Source: Marinobacter sp. ANT_B65 (lineage in GTDB: Bacteria > Pseudomonadota > Gammaproteobacteria > Pseudomonadales > Oleiphilaceae). From it: a DNA stretch of 64,000 bases. Of this stretch, positions 52,956-63,519 are shown piece after piece (position 1 is the stretch's first letter; each line of letters starts with the position of its first letter). Where the stretch lies: contig NZ_NXGV01000001.1 in the NCBI RefSeq assembly GCF_002407605.1, forward strand, positions 248,643 through 312,642, read 5' to 3'. Below the pieces are notes generated by a model. That model saw only the letters and a list, made by a program, of their open reading frames with translations, was not told where the DNA came from and did no database searches. The translations under genes were made by a program, and so were the position numbers.

Positions 52956-53377
52956 ACTACCAGAGCGGTGGTGTTCGACAGGTTCAGGCTGCGACTCTCG
53001 GGGCGCATCGGAACTTTCAGGCAGTGCTCTGCGGATAATCCCTCACGTACATCTGCCGGCAGCCCTCGGGTCTCCGGGCCAAACATCAGGTAGTCATCCT
53101 CCTGATAAGCTACCTGATGATAGTAGCGGCGACCTTTTGTGGTGAGGCCGAACAGGCGCCCGGGCCGTTCGCTGTCGAGAAAGGCCTGGTAGCTCTTGTG
53201 TACCGTTACCGAGGCATACTCGCTGTAGTCCAGTCCGGCCCGCCGCATCTGCTTGTCTTCCAGGGTAAAACCCAGGGGCTCAATCAGATGCAGCCGGCAA
53301 CCGGTGTTGGCGCACAGCCGGATGATATTGCCTGTGTTAGGCGGTATTTCCGGCTCGTAAAGCACCACATTCAGCAT
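52892..53377 (-). CDS. trmL: tRNA (cytidine/uridine-34-2'-O)-methyltransferase TrmL
   Basis: A 161-residue SPOUT-fold methyltransferase that 2'-O-methylates the wobble base of tRNA-Leu. Motifs [29 protein letters not shown] and the knot segment [12 protein letters not shown] are present. Convergent overlap with hmuV; 6 bp after the thiolase gene. Confidence 0.96.
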   Translation of the reverse strand: MLNVVLYEPEIPPNTGNIIRLCANTGCRLHLIEPLGFTLEDKQMRRAGLDYSEYASVTVHKSYQAFLDSERPGRLFGLTTKGRRYYHQVAYQEDDYLMFGPETRGLPADVREGLSAEHCLKVPMRPESRSLNLSNTTALVVYEAWRQLGFPGANLDNEGQE

Positions 53378-53383
53378 TCTGTT

Positions 53384-54562
53384 TTAGCGCTCCACGGCCA
53401 GGGCGACGCCCATGCCGCCGCCGATACACAAGGTCGCCAGACCTTTGCGAGCATCGCGACGAACCATTTCGTGCAGCAGTGACACCAGAATACGACAGCC
53501 GGAAGCACCAATAGGGTGGCCAAGGGCAATAGCGCCGCCGTTCACGTTGACTTTGCCGGTATCCCAGCCCATGTCGCGGTTGACCGAGATGGCCTGGGCC
53601 GCAAATGCCTCATTGGCTTCCACGAGGTCCAGATCGTCAGTGCTCCAGTCAGCCAGTTTCAGGCAACGCTGGCTCGCAGGAATCGGGCCGGTGCCCATAA
53701 CAGACGGGTCAACTCCGGCACTGGCGTGAGCCTTGATTGTTGCCAGCGGGGTCAGGCCCAGTTCTTTGGCTTTCTCCGCGCTGCACACCATAACAGCCGC
53801 TGCGCCATCGTTCAGTGAGGAGGCATTGCCTGCTGTTACGGTACCGTCTTTCTTGAAAGCGGGACGCAGCTTGCCGAGGCCTTCACTGGTCACGCCATCG
53901 CGTGGGCCTTCGTCTTTACTGACGACAATCGGATCGCCTTTACGCTGGGGAATGGAAACCGGAACTATCTCGCCATCGAAGCGCCCGGATTCACGGGCAT
54001 CAACGGCTTTTTTCTGCGAGGCTGCGGAGAATGCGTCCTGTTCTTCGCGGCTGATGCCGTATTTTTCAACAATATTTTCGGCCGTTATACCCATGTGGTA
54101 ATCGTTAAAGGCATCCCACAGGCCGTCCGTGATCATGGTGTCGATCATGGTCCAGTTGCCCATGCGCTGGCCATTTCGGCTGTTGGGCAGAACGTGAGGG
54201 GCCAGGCTCATGCTTTCCTGGCCGCCCGCAATAATCATGTCTGCATCGCCGCAGCGGATGGCCTGAGCTGCCATATGTACTGCTTTGAGACCAGAGCCAC
54301 AAACCTTGTTGATGGTCATGGCTGGCACAGAAGCCGGAATGCCCGCGTTGATGGCTGACTGGCGGGCAGGGTTCTGGCCTGAGCCTGCTGTGAGAACCTG
54401 ACCAAGAATCACTTCATTGATCTGGTCGCCGGCAACACCGGTTTCCTCCAGCAGGGCCTTGATGACTGCAGTACCAAGTTGGTCTGCACGGAGGCTGGAA
54501 AGGCCTCCGCCAAATGTTCCGATAGCCGTGCGTCGGGCGGCAACAATAACGACATCGCGCAT
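53384..54562 (-). CDS. Acetyl-CoA acetyltransferase (thiolase)
   Basis: A 392-residue biosynthetic-type thiolase condensing two acetyl-CoA to acetoacetyl-CoA or the reverse. Catalytic C88 ([10 protein letters not shown]), H in [14 protein letters not shown] and C in LCIGGGMG. Length and sequence fit AtoB/PhaA. It may share a transcript with trmL. Confidence 0.95.
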   Translation of the reverse strand: MRDVVIVAARRTAIGTFGGGLSSLRADQLGTAVIKALLEETGVAGDQINEVILGQVLTAGSGQNPARQSAINAGIPASVPAMTINKVCGSGLKAVHMAAQAIRCGDADMIIAGGQESMSLAPHVLPNSRNGQRMGNWTMIDTMITDGLWDAFNDYHMGITAENIVEKYGISREEQDAFSAASQKKAVDARESGRFDGEIVPVSIPQRKGDPIVVSKDEGPRDGVTSEGLGKLRPAFKKDGTVTAGNASSLNDGAAAVMVCSAEKAKELGLTPLATIKAHASAGVDPSVMGTGPIPASQRCLKLADWSTDDLDLVEANEAFAAQAISVNRDMGWDTGKVNVNGGAIALGHPIGASGCRILVSLLHEMVRRDARKGLATLCIGGGMGVALAVER

Positions 54563-54732
54563 GGTGTTTCTCCGGTTAGGTGGTTGTGCTGTAAGGGAGT
54601 GGCAAGCCGGGAACTGCCCTTACAGCATCAGAAGATGGCGCATATTGTACGCTGGAAAGGCCTTCCCGGCCAAAATGATGAGGAAGGAGTAACTGCGAAA
54701 GCACTCAGTGGTGGTCTGGATACCTGTTCTGG

Positions 54733-55479
54733 TTACATATTCAGACTTCGCCCGCCATCTACCGAAATGGTCTGGCCGGTAATAAACGGAGCCTCAGTCA
54801 GCAGAAATACAATTGTGCGGGCGATATCTTCGGGGGTACCTGTGCGTTTCAACGGAGTTTTGTCCAGAATTCTGCTCTGGTAGCCAACATCAACCGCCGC
54901 ATCGCCATCTGGCCAGAGAATCGCCCCGGGAGAAACACCATTCACCCGCACTTGCGGCGCAAGATCTTTTGCCCATGAGCGGGTGAGGGCAGCGAGGCCT
55001 GCCTTGCTGGCGCAGTAAAGGGGGTGCTCTGGCAGTGGTTTTTCGCTGTAGATATCAATCAGGTTGACGACGCTGCCCATGCTTTTCTGGAGCGCCGGAA
55101 GGCAAGCCTGCAGAAGAAAGAAGGGCGCTTTGAGGTTGGTATGCATGATGCTGTTCCAGTCGTCTTCTGTAGCCTCGCAAGTGGGATTTGGGTAAAACAC
55201 CGATGCGTTGTTCACCAGCGCATCCAGTCGCCCCCAATGAGCGATTGCCCCCTGGCCGAGTTGCGTAGTGTCTGCCATCAGATTCAGATCGGCCTGTAGG
55301 GCAACCGCGGAGTTCTGGCGCTGCTGATTCATAGTTTCCACAAGGTTTCTGGCTTGCTCTTCACGGCTCCGGTAATGAATAACCAGATTCCAGCCCCGTT
55401 CGTGGAGTCGTTGTGCCGTGTGTGCGCCAAGGCGATGCGCGGAACCGGTAATCAGGGCAACGGGAGTATGTGCCGGCAT
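54733..55479 (-). CDS. Pteridine reductase-like short-chain dehydrogenase
   Basis: A 248-residue NADPH-dependent SDR. The TGSAHRLG nucleotide loop carries the Arg of pteridine reductases; the active site has Y155-x3-K159 (YCASKAG) and D142 (VNLIDIYSEKP), the Asp replacing the usual Ser as in PTR1/FolM proteins. It probably reduces dihydrobiopterin- or monapterin-like pteridines. Nine bp after cca. Confidence 0.88.
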   Translation of the reverse strand: MPAHTPVALITGSAHRLGAHTAQRLHERGWNLVIHYRSREEQARNLVETMNQQRQNSAVALQADLNLMADTTQLGQGAIAHWGRLDALVNNASVFYPNPTCEATEDDWNSIMHTNLKAPFFLLQACLPALQKSMGSVVNLIDIYSEKPLPEHPLYCASKAGLAALTRSWAKDLAPQVRVNGVSPGAILWPDGDAAVDVGYQSRILDKTPLKRTGTPEDIARTIVFLLTEAPFITGQTISVDGGRSLNM

Positions 55480-55488
55480 GCTTGATCC

Positions 55489-56610
55489 TCAAAAAGATGG
55501 GCGGGACACTGCCTGGGTTATACGGGACAGGCGTTCCGACCGGATTGCCTGGCCCAGCTCTTTACCCGAAAAGCCGCGCGCCATCAGAGTTTTAGGATCG
55601 ACGCCATAGGCAGAGTCTGCGGCACTTTTGAGCGGTTTCAGCCGTTCACGGTCATCAGATCCAAGGGCACACTCAAGTACTCTGGTCAGGCTCGAAAAAC
55701 GCTCGGGTCGCCGCCAGACGTCCGCTTTTTCAAGTAATTCGAGTAAAGTGCCGGCATCCGGCTGCGCTGGATCGAGTTGCCTGATGACCGGGATAAAAGC
55801 CACTGTCAGCCAGGCAAGTTGCTGGCAGTCATTAGGTGCTTTCAGTGCTTTCGCTCTTGCAGTACAGGTGGGCTCGTCAAGTGTGCAAAACAGTGCGGCG
55901 AGGCGCTCGGCTGTTGAACCTTCGGTTGCGTGGATGCATTGCAAGGCATCGAGGGCCGCGTTGAAGTCGGCGTCGGGGGACAGTTCGGGAATTAACACAG
56001 CGAGTGCGCCGCAGTCCCGTAATACCTGAAAAAAGGTAGCCGGAGACTGTTCGTGCAGGGCCCGTTGAATTTCCTGCCACACCCGCTCGGGTACAAGGTG
56101 CTCTACCTCGCCTTCGGCAACCATGTCATGCATCAATGCCATTGTTTCTGTGCAAACGCTAAAACCGAGAGGCTGGAAACGGGCTGCGAACCGGGCCGTC
56201 CTCATAATCCGCAGAGGGTCTTCTTTGAAGGCCTCCGAAACGTGGCGCAGTTTTCGTGCTTCCAGATCGGCTTGACCGTTAAACGGATCGGTCAGTTCGC
56301 CTTGCTCCGAGCGCGCAATGGCATTAATGGTCAGGTCCCGGCGTAACAGGTCTTCTTCAAGCGTCACATCCGGTGCGCTGTAAACACTGAAACCGTGATA
56401 ACCGTGTCCCTGTTTGCGTTCGGTGCGGGCGAGGGCGTATTCCTCCCGGGTTTTTGGGTGCAGAAACACCGGGAAGTCGGACCCTACCTGGGTAAATCCC
56501 CGGGCAAGCATCTGCTCCGGGGTTGCGCCCACTACAACCCAGTCCCGGTCTTTGACCTTCAGGCCCAATAATTCATCGCGAACGGCACCGCCAACCAGAT
56601 AGGTCTGCAT
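55489..56610 (-). CDS. cca: CCA tRNA nucleotidyltransferase
   Basis: A 373-residue class II enzyme that adds or repairs the 3' CCA of tRNA. GGAVRDELLG and the catalytic D-x-D in KDRDWVVVG, the RDLTINAIA and EDPLRIMRTARFAARF motifs are present. The C-terminal phosphohydrolase-type region is short and without a clear HD motif. It leads an operon with the SDR. Confidence 0.95.
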   Translation of the reverse strand: MQTYLVGGAVRDELLGLKVKDRDWVVVGATPEQMLARGFTQVGSDFPVFLHPKTREEYALARTERKQGHGYHGFSVYSAPDVTLEEDLLRRDLTINAIARSEQGELTDPFNGQADLEARKLRHVSEAFKEDPLRIMRTARFAARFQPLGFSVCTETMALMHDMVAEGEVEHLVPERVWQEIQRALHEQSPATFFQVLRDCGALAVLIPELSPDADFNAALDALQCIHATEGSTAERLAALFCTLDEPTCTARAKALKAPNDCQQLAWLTVAFIPVIRQLDPAQPDAGTLLELLEKADVWRRPERFSSLTRVLECALGSDDRERLKPLKSAADSAYGVDPKTLMARGFSGKELGQAIRSERLSRITQAVSRPSF

Positions 56611-56845
56611 GAAGCGTAAGATTCCTTTCGGAGAAGTTTCCGGGGATTATCCGTTTCCCGGGCGGGTCAGGCAAACCCGGGTTTTCTGGTGTGCCCGCAT
56701 GATGCCAGTAATTCAGGGGCAGGTTTTTGCCGGTTTTACATTCCGGTTTATGAAAATATGAGAGAAGTCTCTATAAGTCAGCATGTTAACAAAACTGGCG
56801 TGAATCTTTCATGGGCTGGAGGAAACGATCTCTGGAGACAAGAAC

Positions 56846-57394
56846 ATGATTATTCGCTGGATAGTAATCCTTTTTCTGGCATTCACCCTGGCGGCCTGTA
56901 CTTTATTTGGCGGAGACCAGAACAGCGATAAGAGCAGAGCGCAATTTGAAGGAAAGTTTGAACCCATCACAGTGCGGGTCAGCGGTTTCGGAACCTATGA
57001 AGATGTCAGTGCTGACAGGCTTAATACCCGCAAGCGCCTGATGGCTCGCAGAGCATCCCAGATGGACGCATACCGGAATCTGGCAGAGCGGGTGTATGGC
57101 ACTGTCATCTACGGCAGCGCAACGGTGAACGACTTTGTTCTTCGTAATGACTCGTTCCGTACATATGTGGATAGCTACATCCGTGGCGCAAAAATGGTTG
57201 CTGTAAATGAACACAGCGACGGGGTTGTTGAGACTGTCATGGAATTGCGCCTGGAGCCACGCTTCCGCGCCTGCGTGTCCAGGGTTTCGGATGATCGGGT
57301 GCAGGACCTTTGCCCTATACCCATGCCTGGATACAACGACAGTGTCGGAGACGTTCAGAGTAAGAATGTAGACTCGCTGTACTATCTAGACTGA
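56846..57394 (+). CDS. flgP: Flagellar outer-membrane lipoprotein FlgP (LPP20 family)
   Basis: A 182-residue lipoprotein with lipobox C18 (FTLAACTLF) and the LPP20 core RVSGFGTYEDVSADRLNTRKRLMARRASQMDAYRNLAE. In Vibrio and relatives FlgP forms the outer-membrane flagellar H/basal-disk ring. A GG-N10-GC element at 56717-56730 could be a weak sigma-54 promoter. Next gene is flgT. Confidence 0.85.
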   Translation: MIIRWIVILFLAFTLAACTLFGGDQNSDKSRAQFEGKFEPITVRVSGFGTYEDVSADRLNTRKRLMARRASQMDAYRNLAERVYGTVIYGSATVNDFVLRNDSFRTYVDSYIRGAKMVAVNEHSDGVVETVMELRLEPRFRACVSRVSDDRVQDLCPIPMPGYNDSVGDVQSKNVDSLYYLD

Positions 57395-57453
57395 TTTCAA
57401 GCCCGGCAGATTCTGAGGCACTGAAAATTGAACGAAAAAACGGGTAGGAAACA

Positions 57454-58674
57454 ATGCGCAGGTTTATAACGGGGTTCGTGCGACTGTCGCTTTGGTCTGT
57501 ACTGGTGAAGTTGATGCTGGTTGCGAGCGCTCACGCGGTTACTCTGGAAGGTGTAGGCCATGCCAGTATACATAATGATGATCTGGCTTCAGCGCGGTCT
57601 GAAGCCCGCAACGCGGCCATGCGTGATCTCGCGCTGCAGTACGAAGCACAGGTAAGTACCAGAGATACGATGGAAAACGGTGTCTTGACCGAATCCAGCA
57701 TGCGCCTTGCTTCCAGCGCCAGAGCAAGGAACGTAGAAGTCATTGATGAGCATCGCAGAGGTAACCTTCTGCGTGTAACCGTACGAGGCGAAATCTCTGC
57801 CGGGCAGGCCAGTTGTGACGGTGGAGCGAGCGGCCGGTTGAAAAAGCGGGTGGCTATAACCGGGTTTCCGCTTCTGTACCCGGAGCAGGCCCGTTTAGGG
57901 CGCATAGATGATGCCGGCGAAATCCTGCCGCAGCACCTTCAGCAAGGTCTTCGCGAAGCCGGTCACCTGCAGGTATTTTCTGCCACAACATCGCGCTTGT
58001 TTCCTGATCTGTTGAACGCACCGACGGTGCAGCAGAATGACAACAGACTAACCAATGTGATCCAGCTGGCCAGGGAAATGGGTGTGCAGTTCGTAGTGGC
58101 TGGTGTTATCAGGGATATTGGCGTTGCTGACCCGGCAGCATGGGGCACTTCTGTTCTGGACAAGATGCGGCGTGGTATGGGTTCTACTGATATGCGTCGG
58201 CGGTTGGCGGTAGATGTGGTGGTTCTGGATGGCTTCAGTGGCTCGCCCATTTTTCAGCAGCGCTTTGAAACTGCAGCCGACTGGAATGCCAGCCCTGGCA
58301 GCTCAGCTGGTTTTGGTTCCGAGGGTTTTCGTAAAACTCACTATGGCCAGGCTGTCGCTGGTGTAATCGGGGATATGGCCCGGGCAGTAACCGAAGCACT
58401 TGCCTGTCAGCCTTTTATGACACGCATTACCCGGGTAGATGGACAGCTGGTTACCCTGGCGTCAGGCGCAACAGCAGGTTTGCGGCCGGGGGATGAACTT
58501 CACCTTTACCGCAGTGCCCGTTATTTCGATTCTCTGGGCGGCACGCCGGAGCTCAGCGATAGTCAGATGAAAGTGACGCTTGATAACGTCCATCCTGATT
58601 TCAGCAACGGTACCATGCCCAGGGTTGGTGGGCAGGTGAATATTCAACGGGACGATATTGCCATTATCTGGTAG
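57454..58674 (+). CDS. flgT: Flagellar assembly protein FlgT
   Basis: A 406-residue exported protein: signal peptide to about residue 28 (VASAHA), then an N-terminal LPP20-like domain (EGVGHASIHNDDLASARSEARNAAMRDLALQY), a middle domain (KKRVAITGFPLLYPEQARLG) and a C-terminal beta domain. FlgT forms the H-ring around the flagellar LP ring. Other flagellar genes are not in the window. Confidence 0.88.
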   Translation: MRRFITGFVRLSLWSVLVKLMLVASAHAVTLEGVGHASIHNDDLASARSEARNAAMRDLALQYEAQVSTRDTMENGVLTESSMRLASSARARNVEVIDEHRRGNLLRVTVRGEISAGQASCDGGASGRLKKRVAITGFPLLYPEQARLGRIDDAGEILPQHLQQGLREAGHLQVFSATTSRLFPDLLNAPTVQQNDNRLTNVIQLAREMGVQFVVAGVIRDIGVADPAAWGTSVLDKMRRGMGSTDMRRRLAVDVVVLDGFSGSPIFQQRFETAADWNASPGSSAGFGSEGFRKTHYGQAVAGVIGDMARAVTEALACQPFMTRITRVDGQLVTLASGATAGLRPGDELHLYRSARYFDSLGGTPELSDSQMKVTLDNVHPDFSNGTMPRVGGQVNIQRDDIAIIW

Positions 58675-58695
58675 CTCACAGTAAACCTGTGAGCT
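58673..58695. terminator. Hairpin between convergent flgT and sufE
   Basis: A 9-bp perfect stem AGCTCACAG / CTGTGAGCT with TAAAC loop; it begins inside the flgT stop codon and ends 3 bp from the sufE stop. There is no T tract, so termination efficiency is uncertain. Confidence 0.5.
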
Positions 58696-58697
58696 GA

Positions 58698-59159
58698 TCA
58701 GGCAGCTGTTTTTGCCGCGGCTATATCGCGAATCTTTCCTACCATGGCCCGCAGCCCGTTTCCGCGGGTCGGGGAAATATGCCGGAACAGATCGAGGCGT
58801 TCAAACAGTTCGTCGATATCGGTTGCCAGTAAATCTCTTGGCGACTTGCCATTCAAGGCAACCAGAATCATCGCCGCCAGGCCACGAACGATCATGGCGT
58901 CAGAGTCAATCAGCAGGTAGAGTTTGTCGCTGGTCTCATCGTAGTAAGAGATCAGCCACACCTGACTCTGGCAGCCATGAACATAGTTTTCTTCTGTCCG
59001 GGCATCTTCTGGAAAGGCAGGCAACTGTTTGCCGAGATCTATAATAAATGCGTATCTGTCTTCCCAGTCGTCCAGGAACTCGAAGCCGTCGAGCACGTCT
59101 TCAAGGCTCGGGTTTTTTCCGAGTGGGTTGTCCAGAAAATCCTGTTCCGTAGCAGCCAT
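58698..59159 (-). CDS. sufE: Cysteine desulfuration protein SufE
   Basis: A 153-residue SufS partner that accepts persulfide on its cysteine (HGCQSQVW). DDWEDRYAFIIDLGKQLP and GLAAMILVALNGKSP are family blocks. Last gene of the suf operon, directly abutting sufT. Confidence 0.95.
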   Translation of the reverse strand: MAATEQDFLDNPLGKNPSLEDVLDGFEFLDDWEDRYAFIIDLGKQLPAFPEDARTEENYVHGCQSQVWLISYYDETSDKLYLLIDSDAMIVRGLAAMILVALNGKSPRDLLATDIDELFERLDLFRHISPTRGNGLRAMVGKIRDIAAAKTAA

Positions 59160-59702
59160 TTACAACATTCCCAATTCGAGCTTGGCTTCGTCTGTGAGCA
59201 TGTCATTGTTCCAGGGCGGATCAAAGGTAAGTTCTACGGTTACCTTGTCCACATTGGGCACGTGCTCAACTTTAACCTTCACATCTTCAGTAATGACCGG
59301 CCCCATACCGCAGCCTGCGGCAGTCAGCGTCATCAGTATGAAAACCTGATTGCCGTCCTCTGTGCCGTTTTCGATCCGGCATTCGTAGATCAGGCCCAGA
59401 TCGACCACATTAACGGGAATCTCAGGGTCGTAGCAGTTACGCAGGGCTTCCCAGATCTGGTTCTCGTTAATGCTTCCATCAGCAGGGGTCTCGAAACTGC
59501 TTTCCAGCGGCTTCTTGCCCAGGGCATCGGCGTTGTGGCCTTCAATGCGGGCAAGATTACCATTGACTGCCACGGTAAAGGTACCACCCAGTGACTGTGT
59601 GATCGTCACAAAGCTGTCGACCGGGATCATTATTTCCGTTCCGCTGGGAACAAGGCGGGCTTCCACCTCGCGTTTGGTCAGGACGACTTCACGTTCTTGC
59701 AT
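59160..59702 (-). CDS. sufT: Fe-S assembly protein SufT (MIP18/DUF59 domain)
   Basis: A 180-residue protein with an N-terminal extension (about 1-80) before a DUF59/MIP18 domain: CYDPEIPVNVVDLGLIYEC, LTLTAAGCGMG (conserved Cys) and FDPPWNNDML. Linked to Fe-S cluster maturation. Confidence 0.92.
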   Translation of the reverse strand: MQEREVVLTKREVEARLVPSGTEIMIPVDSFVTITQSLGGTFTVAVNGNLARIEGHNADALGKKPLESSFETPADGSINENQIWEALRNCYDPEIPVNVVDLGLIYECRIENGTEDGNQVFILMTLTAAGCGMGPVITEDVKVKVEHVPNVDKVTVELTFDPPWNNDMLTDEAKLELGML

Positions 59703-59741
59703 GCCTGGTTAAACCTCATTTCATGCGGAGAGGGGGAAGGA

Positions 59742-60095
59742 TCAAGCTACTGTAAAGCTCTCACCGCATCCGCACTCGGCGGTTGCGTTAGGGTTGCGGA
59801 ACTGGAACATGGAGTTCACACCCTCGGTGACAAAATCGATTTCGATTCCGTTTACCAGAGGCAGGTGTTCTTCCTTCACAAACACATCAACGCCATCAAT
59901 GTTGAACACTCTGTCGTCAGATGAGACTTCATCTACCCACTGGGTTTCATATTTGAAGCCGGAGCATCCGCTTTTTCTGATCGCCAGCCGGATACCTTTG
60001 GCATCGCTCTTTTTGTCGAGCTGCTTGCGCACGTGTTTGACGGCACTTGGCGTCATGGTAACGCCTACGATCGGAGTAAAGATTTCAGCTGTCAT
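59742..60095 (-). CDS. sufA: A-type Fe-S carrier SufA/IscA-like
   Basis: A 117-residue A-type carrier with the three conserved cysteines (KSGCSGFKY and ECGCGESF). The ATG at 60095 follows GGAGGTGGCAC; a longer frame runs into sufS. It passes clusters from the SufBCD scaffold to target proteins. Confidence 0.93.
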   Translation of the reverse strand: MTAEIFTPIVGVTMTPSAVKHVRKQLDKKSDAKGIRLAIRKSGCSGFKYETQWVDEVSSDDRVFNIDGVDVFVKEEHLPLVNGIEIDFVTEGVNSMFQFRNPNATAECGCGESFTVA

Positions 60096-60108
60096 TGTGC
60101 CACCTCCA

Positions 60109-61362
<1,254 letters not shown>

Positions 61363-61367
61363 GCCGC

Positions 61368-62654
61368 TCAGGCCTCCTGGAATGCTTTGTCAAAGAACTG
61401 ATTGAGACGGGACTGAACAGTTTCTCTTACAGCTTCCACCGGAATCTGGCTTACCAGTTCATTGATGAATGCCATAGTCAGCAGCACATTCGCTTCCCGG
61501 CGGCCAATGCCGCGGGATACCAGGTAGAACAGAGATTCTTCATCGAGCTGGCCAATGGTTGCACCATGGGCGCACTTGACGTCGTCTGCGTAGATTTCCA
61601 GTTCCGGTTTGGTATCGATTTCAGCGCCAGTGGTGAGCAACAGGTTCTTGTTGTTCATATTCGCGTTGGACTTCTGGGCGTCCTGATGAATATAAATCCG
61701 ACCGTTGAACACTGCGTGGGATTTGTCTGCTGCGATGTTGCGATAGGTTTCTTCACTATCGCAATGGGCCGCTACATGCTCGATGGTGGTGTGGTTATCG
61801 TAATGCTGGGTGCCTTGGGTAACCACTACACCGTTCAGCTTGCACTCCGCCCCTTCACCTTCCAGTCGCACCTGCAGGTCATGGCGGCGGAGGGGGCCGC
61901 CAAAGCCAACGCAGTGGCTTTCAAAGCGTGAGCTGCGTTGTTGTAATACGCCAGTGGCTCCAATGTGCTGTACGTTCTCGCCGTCCATGCTCAGGCGGAT
62001 GTTTGTAACCCTCGCACCTTCTGCAAGAGTGAATTCGGTGACGGCATTAACCAGGACGGCTTCCTGCCCGCCGGAAATGTATTCTTCAACCAGGGTGATC
62101 TGGCTGTTGCGGCCCGCATCCACAAAAATCCGCGGAAAGGCGGACCCGCTGGCATCTGCAGTTACTTCATGAATGATGAACAATGGTTGATCAAGGACGG
62201 CATTCGGCTTTAGACGAATTACCAGACCATCTTCAAAACGTGCAGAGTTTATACCTGCAAACTGCACCGTTTTATTGTCCAGAGTACTGTCCAGACGTTC
62301 CGCCAGTTCACCGGCTTCTGCTTCTGAAAGATCACCAAAACGCTGGATAAGTATGTCGGCAAGATCCGGATACTCGCTGGCTTCCGGCATCATCACGCCA
62401 TTGTTGAAAACCACTTTGTAGCCGGGAACCGCCAACGCACTGCCGGCCTTGCCCGCTGTTGGCAGTGAGATGGCCATCTCGTCAGTCAGCTTCAGGTACT
62501 TGCTGGAGTATTTCCAGTTTTCCGTTTTTCGCGTTGGCAGCGGCATATCTACCAGAGCGGCTCCACGTTGCTTGCGCAACGCAAGTAAGGGCTCAGGTAA
62601 TGCCTGGCCGGCCGGGTGCAGGAACGCGGTGGAAAGGGTGGATGCTGGTTTCAT
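61368..62654 (-). CDS. sufD: SufD scaffold subunit
   Basis: A 428-residue beta-helix protein with the SufBD core (HYDNHTTIEHVAAHCDSEETYRNIAADKSHAVFNGRIYI split over residues about 295-335) and QKSNANMNNKNLLLT. It forms the SufBC2D scaffold. Confidence 0.96.
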   Translation of the reverse strand: MKPASTLSTAFLHPAGQALPEPLLALRKQRGAALVDMPLPTRKTENWKYSSKYLKLTDEMAISLPTAGKAGSALAVPGYKVVFNNGVMMPEASEYPDLADILIQRFGDLSEAEAGELAERLDSTLDNKTVQFAGINSARFEDGLVIRLKPNAVLDQPLFIIHEVTADASGSAFPRIFVDAGRNSQITLVEEYISGGQEAVLVNAVTEFTLAEGARVTNIRLSMDGENVQHIGATGVLQQRSSRFESHCVGFGGPLRRHDLQVRLEGEGAECKLNGVVVTQGTQHYDNHTTIEHVAAHCDSEETYRNIAADKSHAVFNGRIYIHQDAQKSNANMNNKNLLLTTGAEIDTKPELEIYADDVKCAHGATIGQLDEESLFYLVSRGIGRREANVLLTMAFINELVSQIPVEAVRETVQSRLNQFFDKAFQEA

Positions 62655-62666
62655 TCCGCGATCTCC

Positions 62667-63440
62667 TTAATTGGCTTGGCTGGCTGCAGTTGCTTCATCC
62701 TTGATGCCAAGCCAGCCGTAGCCGCGTTCTTCCAGCTCCAGTGCCAGTTCTCGACCACCGGATTTGATAATCCGGCCGCCGGCAAGTACGTGTACGTAAT
62801 CAGGCACGATGTGATCCAGCAGGCGCTGATAGTGAGTCACCATCAGAATTGCGCGGTCTTTTGAGCGAAGGGCGTTAACGCCGTCTGCGACTACTTTCAG
62901 AGCATCGATATCAAGCCCGGAATCGGTTTCATCCAGAATAGCCAGCTTCGGCTGCAGCAATAGTGCCTGCATGATCTCATTGCGCTTTTTCTCACCACCG
63001 GAGAAGCCTTCGTTGACACCGCGCTTGAGGAACGCCGGGTCCAGATCCACTTGCTTCGATACTTCCCGTGCCAGCTTCATGAACTCAGCCGCGTTCATTT
63101 CCGGCTCGCCATTGTGGTGACGCATGGCGTTAACGGCTGTGCGCATAAACTGGAGGTTGCTGACACCAGGAATTTCTACCGGGTACTGAAATGCGAGAAA
63201 TACACCATCCCGAGCCCGGGCTTCGGTTGTTTTTTCAAGCAGGTTTTCGCCGTTCAGCGTGACTTCACCAGAGGTAACTTCAAACGCGTCGTTGCCTGCG
63301 AGCACCTGGGAAAGGGTACTTTTGCCCGACCCGTTCGGGCCCATAATGGCATGTACTTCCCCGGCTTTGATCTCCAGGTTTATGCCCTTGAGGATTTCTT
63401 TGCCCTCAACGGATGCGTGCAGGTTTTTGATGCTCAGCAT
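62667..63440 (-). CDS. sufC: SufC ATPase
   Basis: A 257-residue ABC-type ATPase: Walker A GPNGSGKST, the SufC-specific FSGGEKKRNEI signature and LAILDETDSGLD Walker B. It drives the conformational change of SufBCD during cluster assembly. Confidence 0.97.
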   Translation of the reverse strand: MLSIKNLHASVEGKEILKGINLEIKAGEVHAIMGPNGSGKSTLSQVLAGNDAFEVTSGEVTLNGENLLEKTTEARARDGVFLAFQYPVEIPGVSNLQFMRTAVNAMRHHNGEPEMNAAEFMKLAREVSKQVDLDPAFLKRGVNEGFSGGEKKRNEIMQALLLQPKLAILDETDSGLDIDALKVVADGVNALRSKDRAILMVTHYQRLLDHIVPDYVHVLAGGRIIKSGGRELALELEERGYGWLGIKDEATAASQAN

Positions 63441-63519
63441 TTGTAGGCTTCTCTCTGTTTAAACTGTTTTAACCGTCTGAATCCGGTTTGCTTGCAAGAT
63501 GCTTCGGGTTCGCGCCGGC

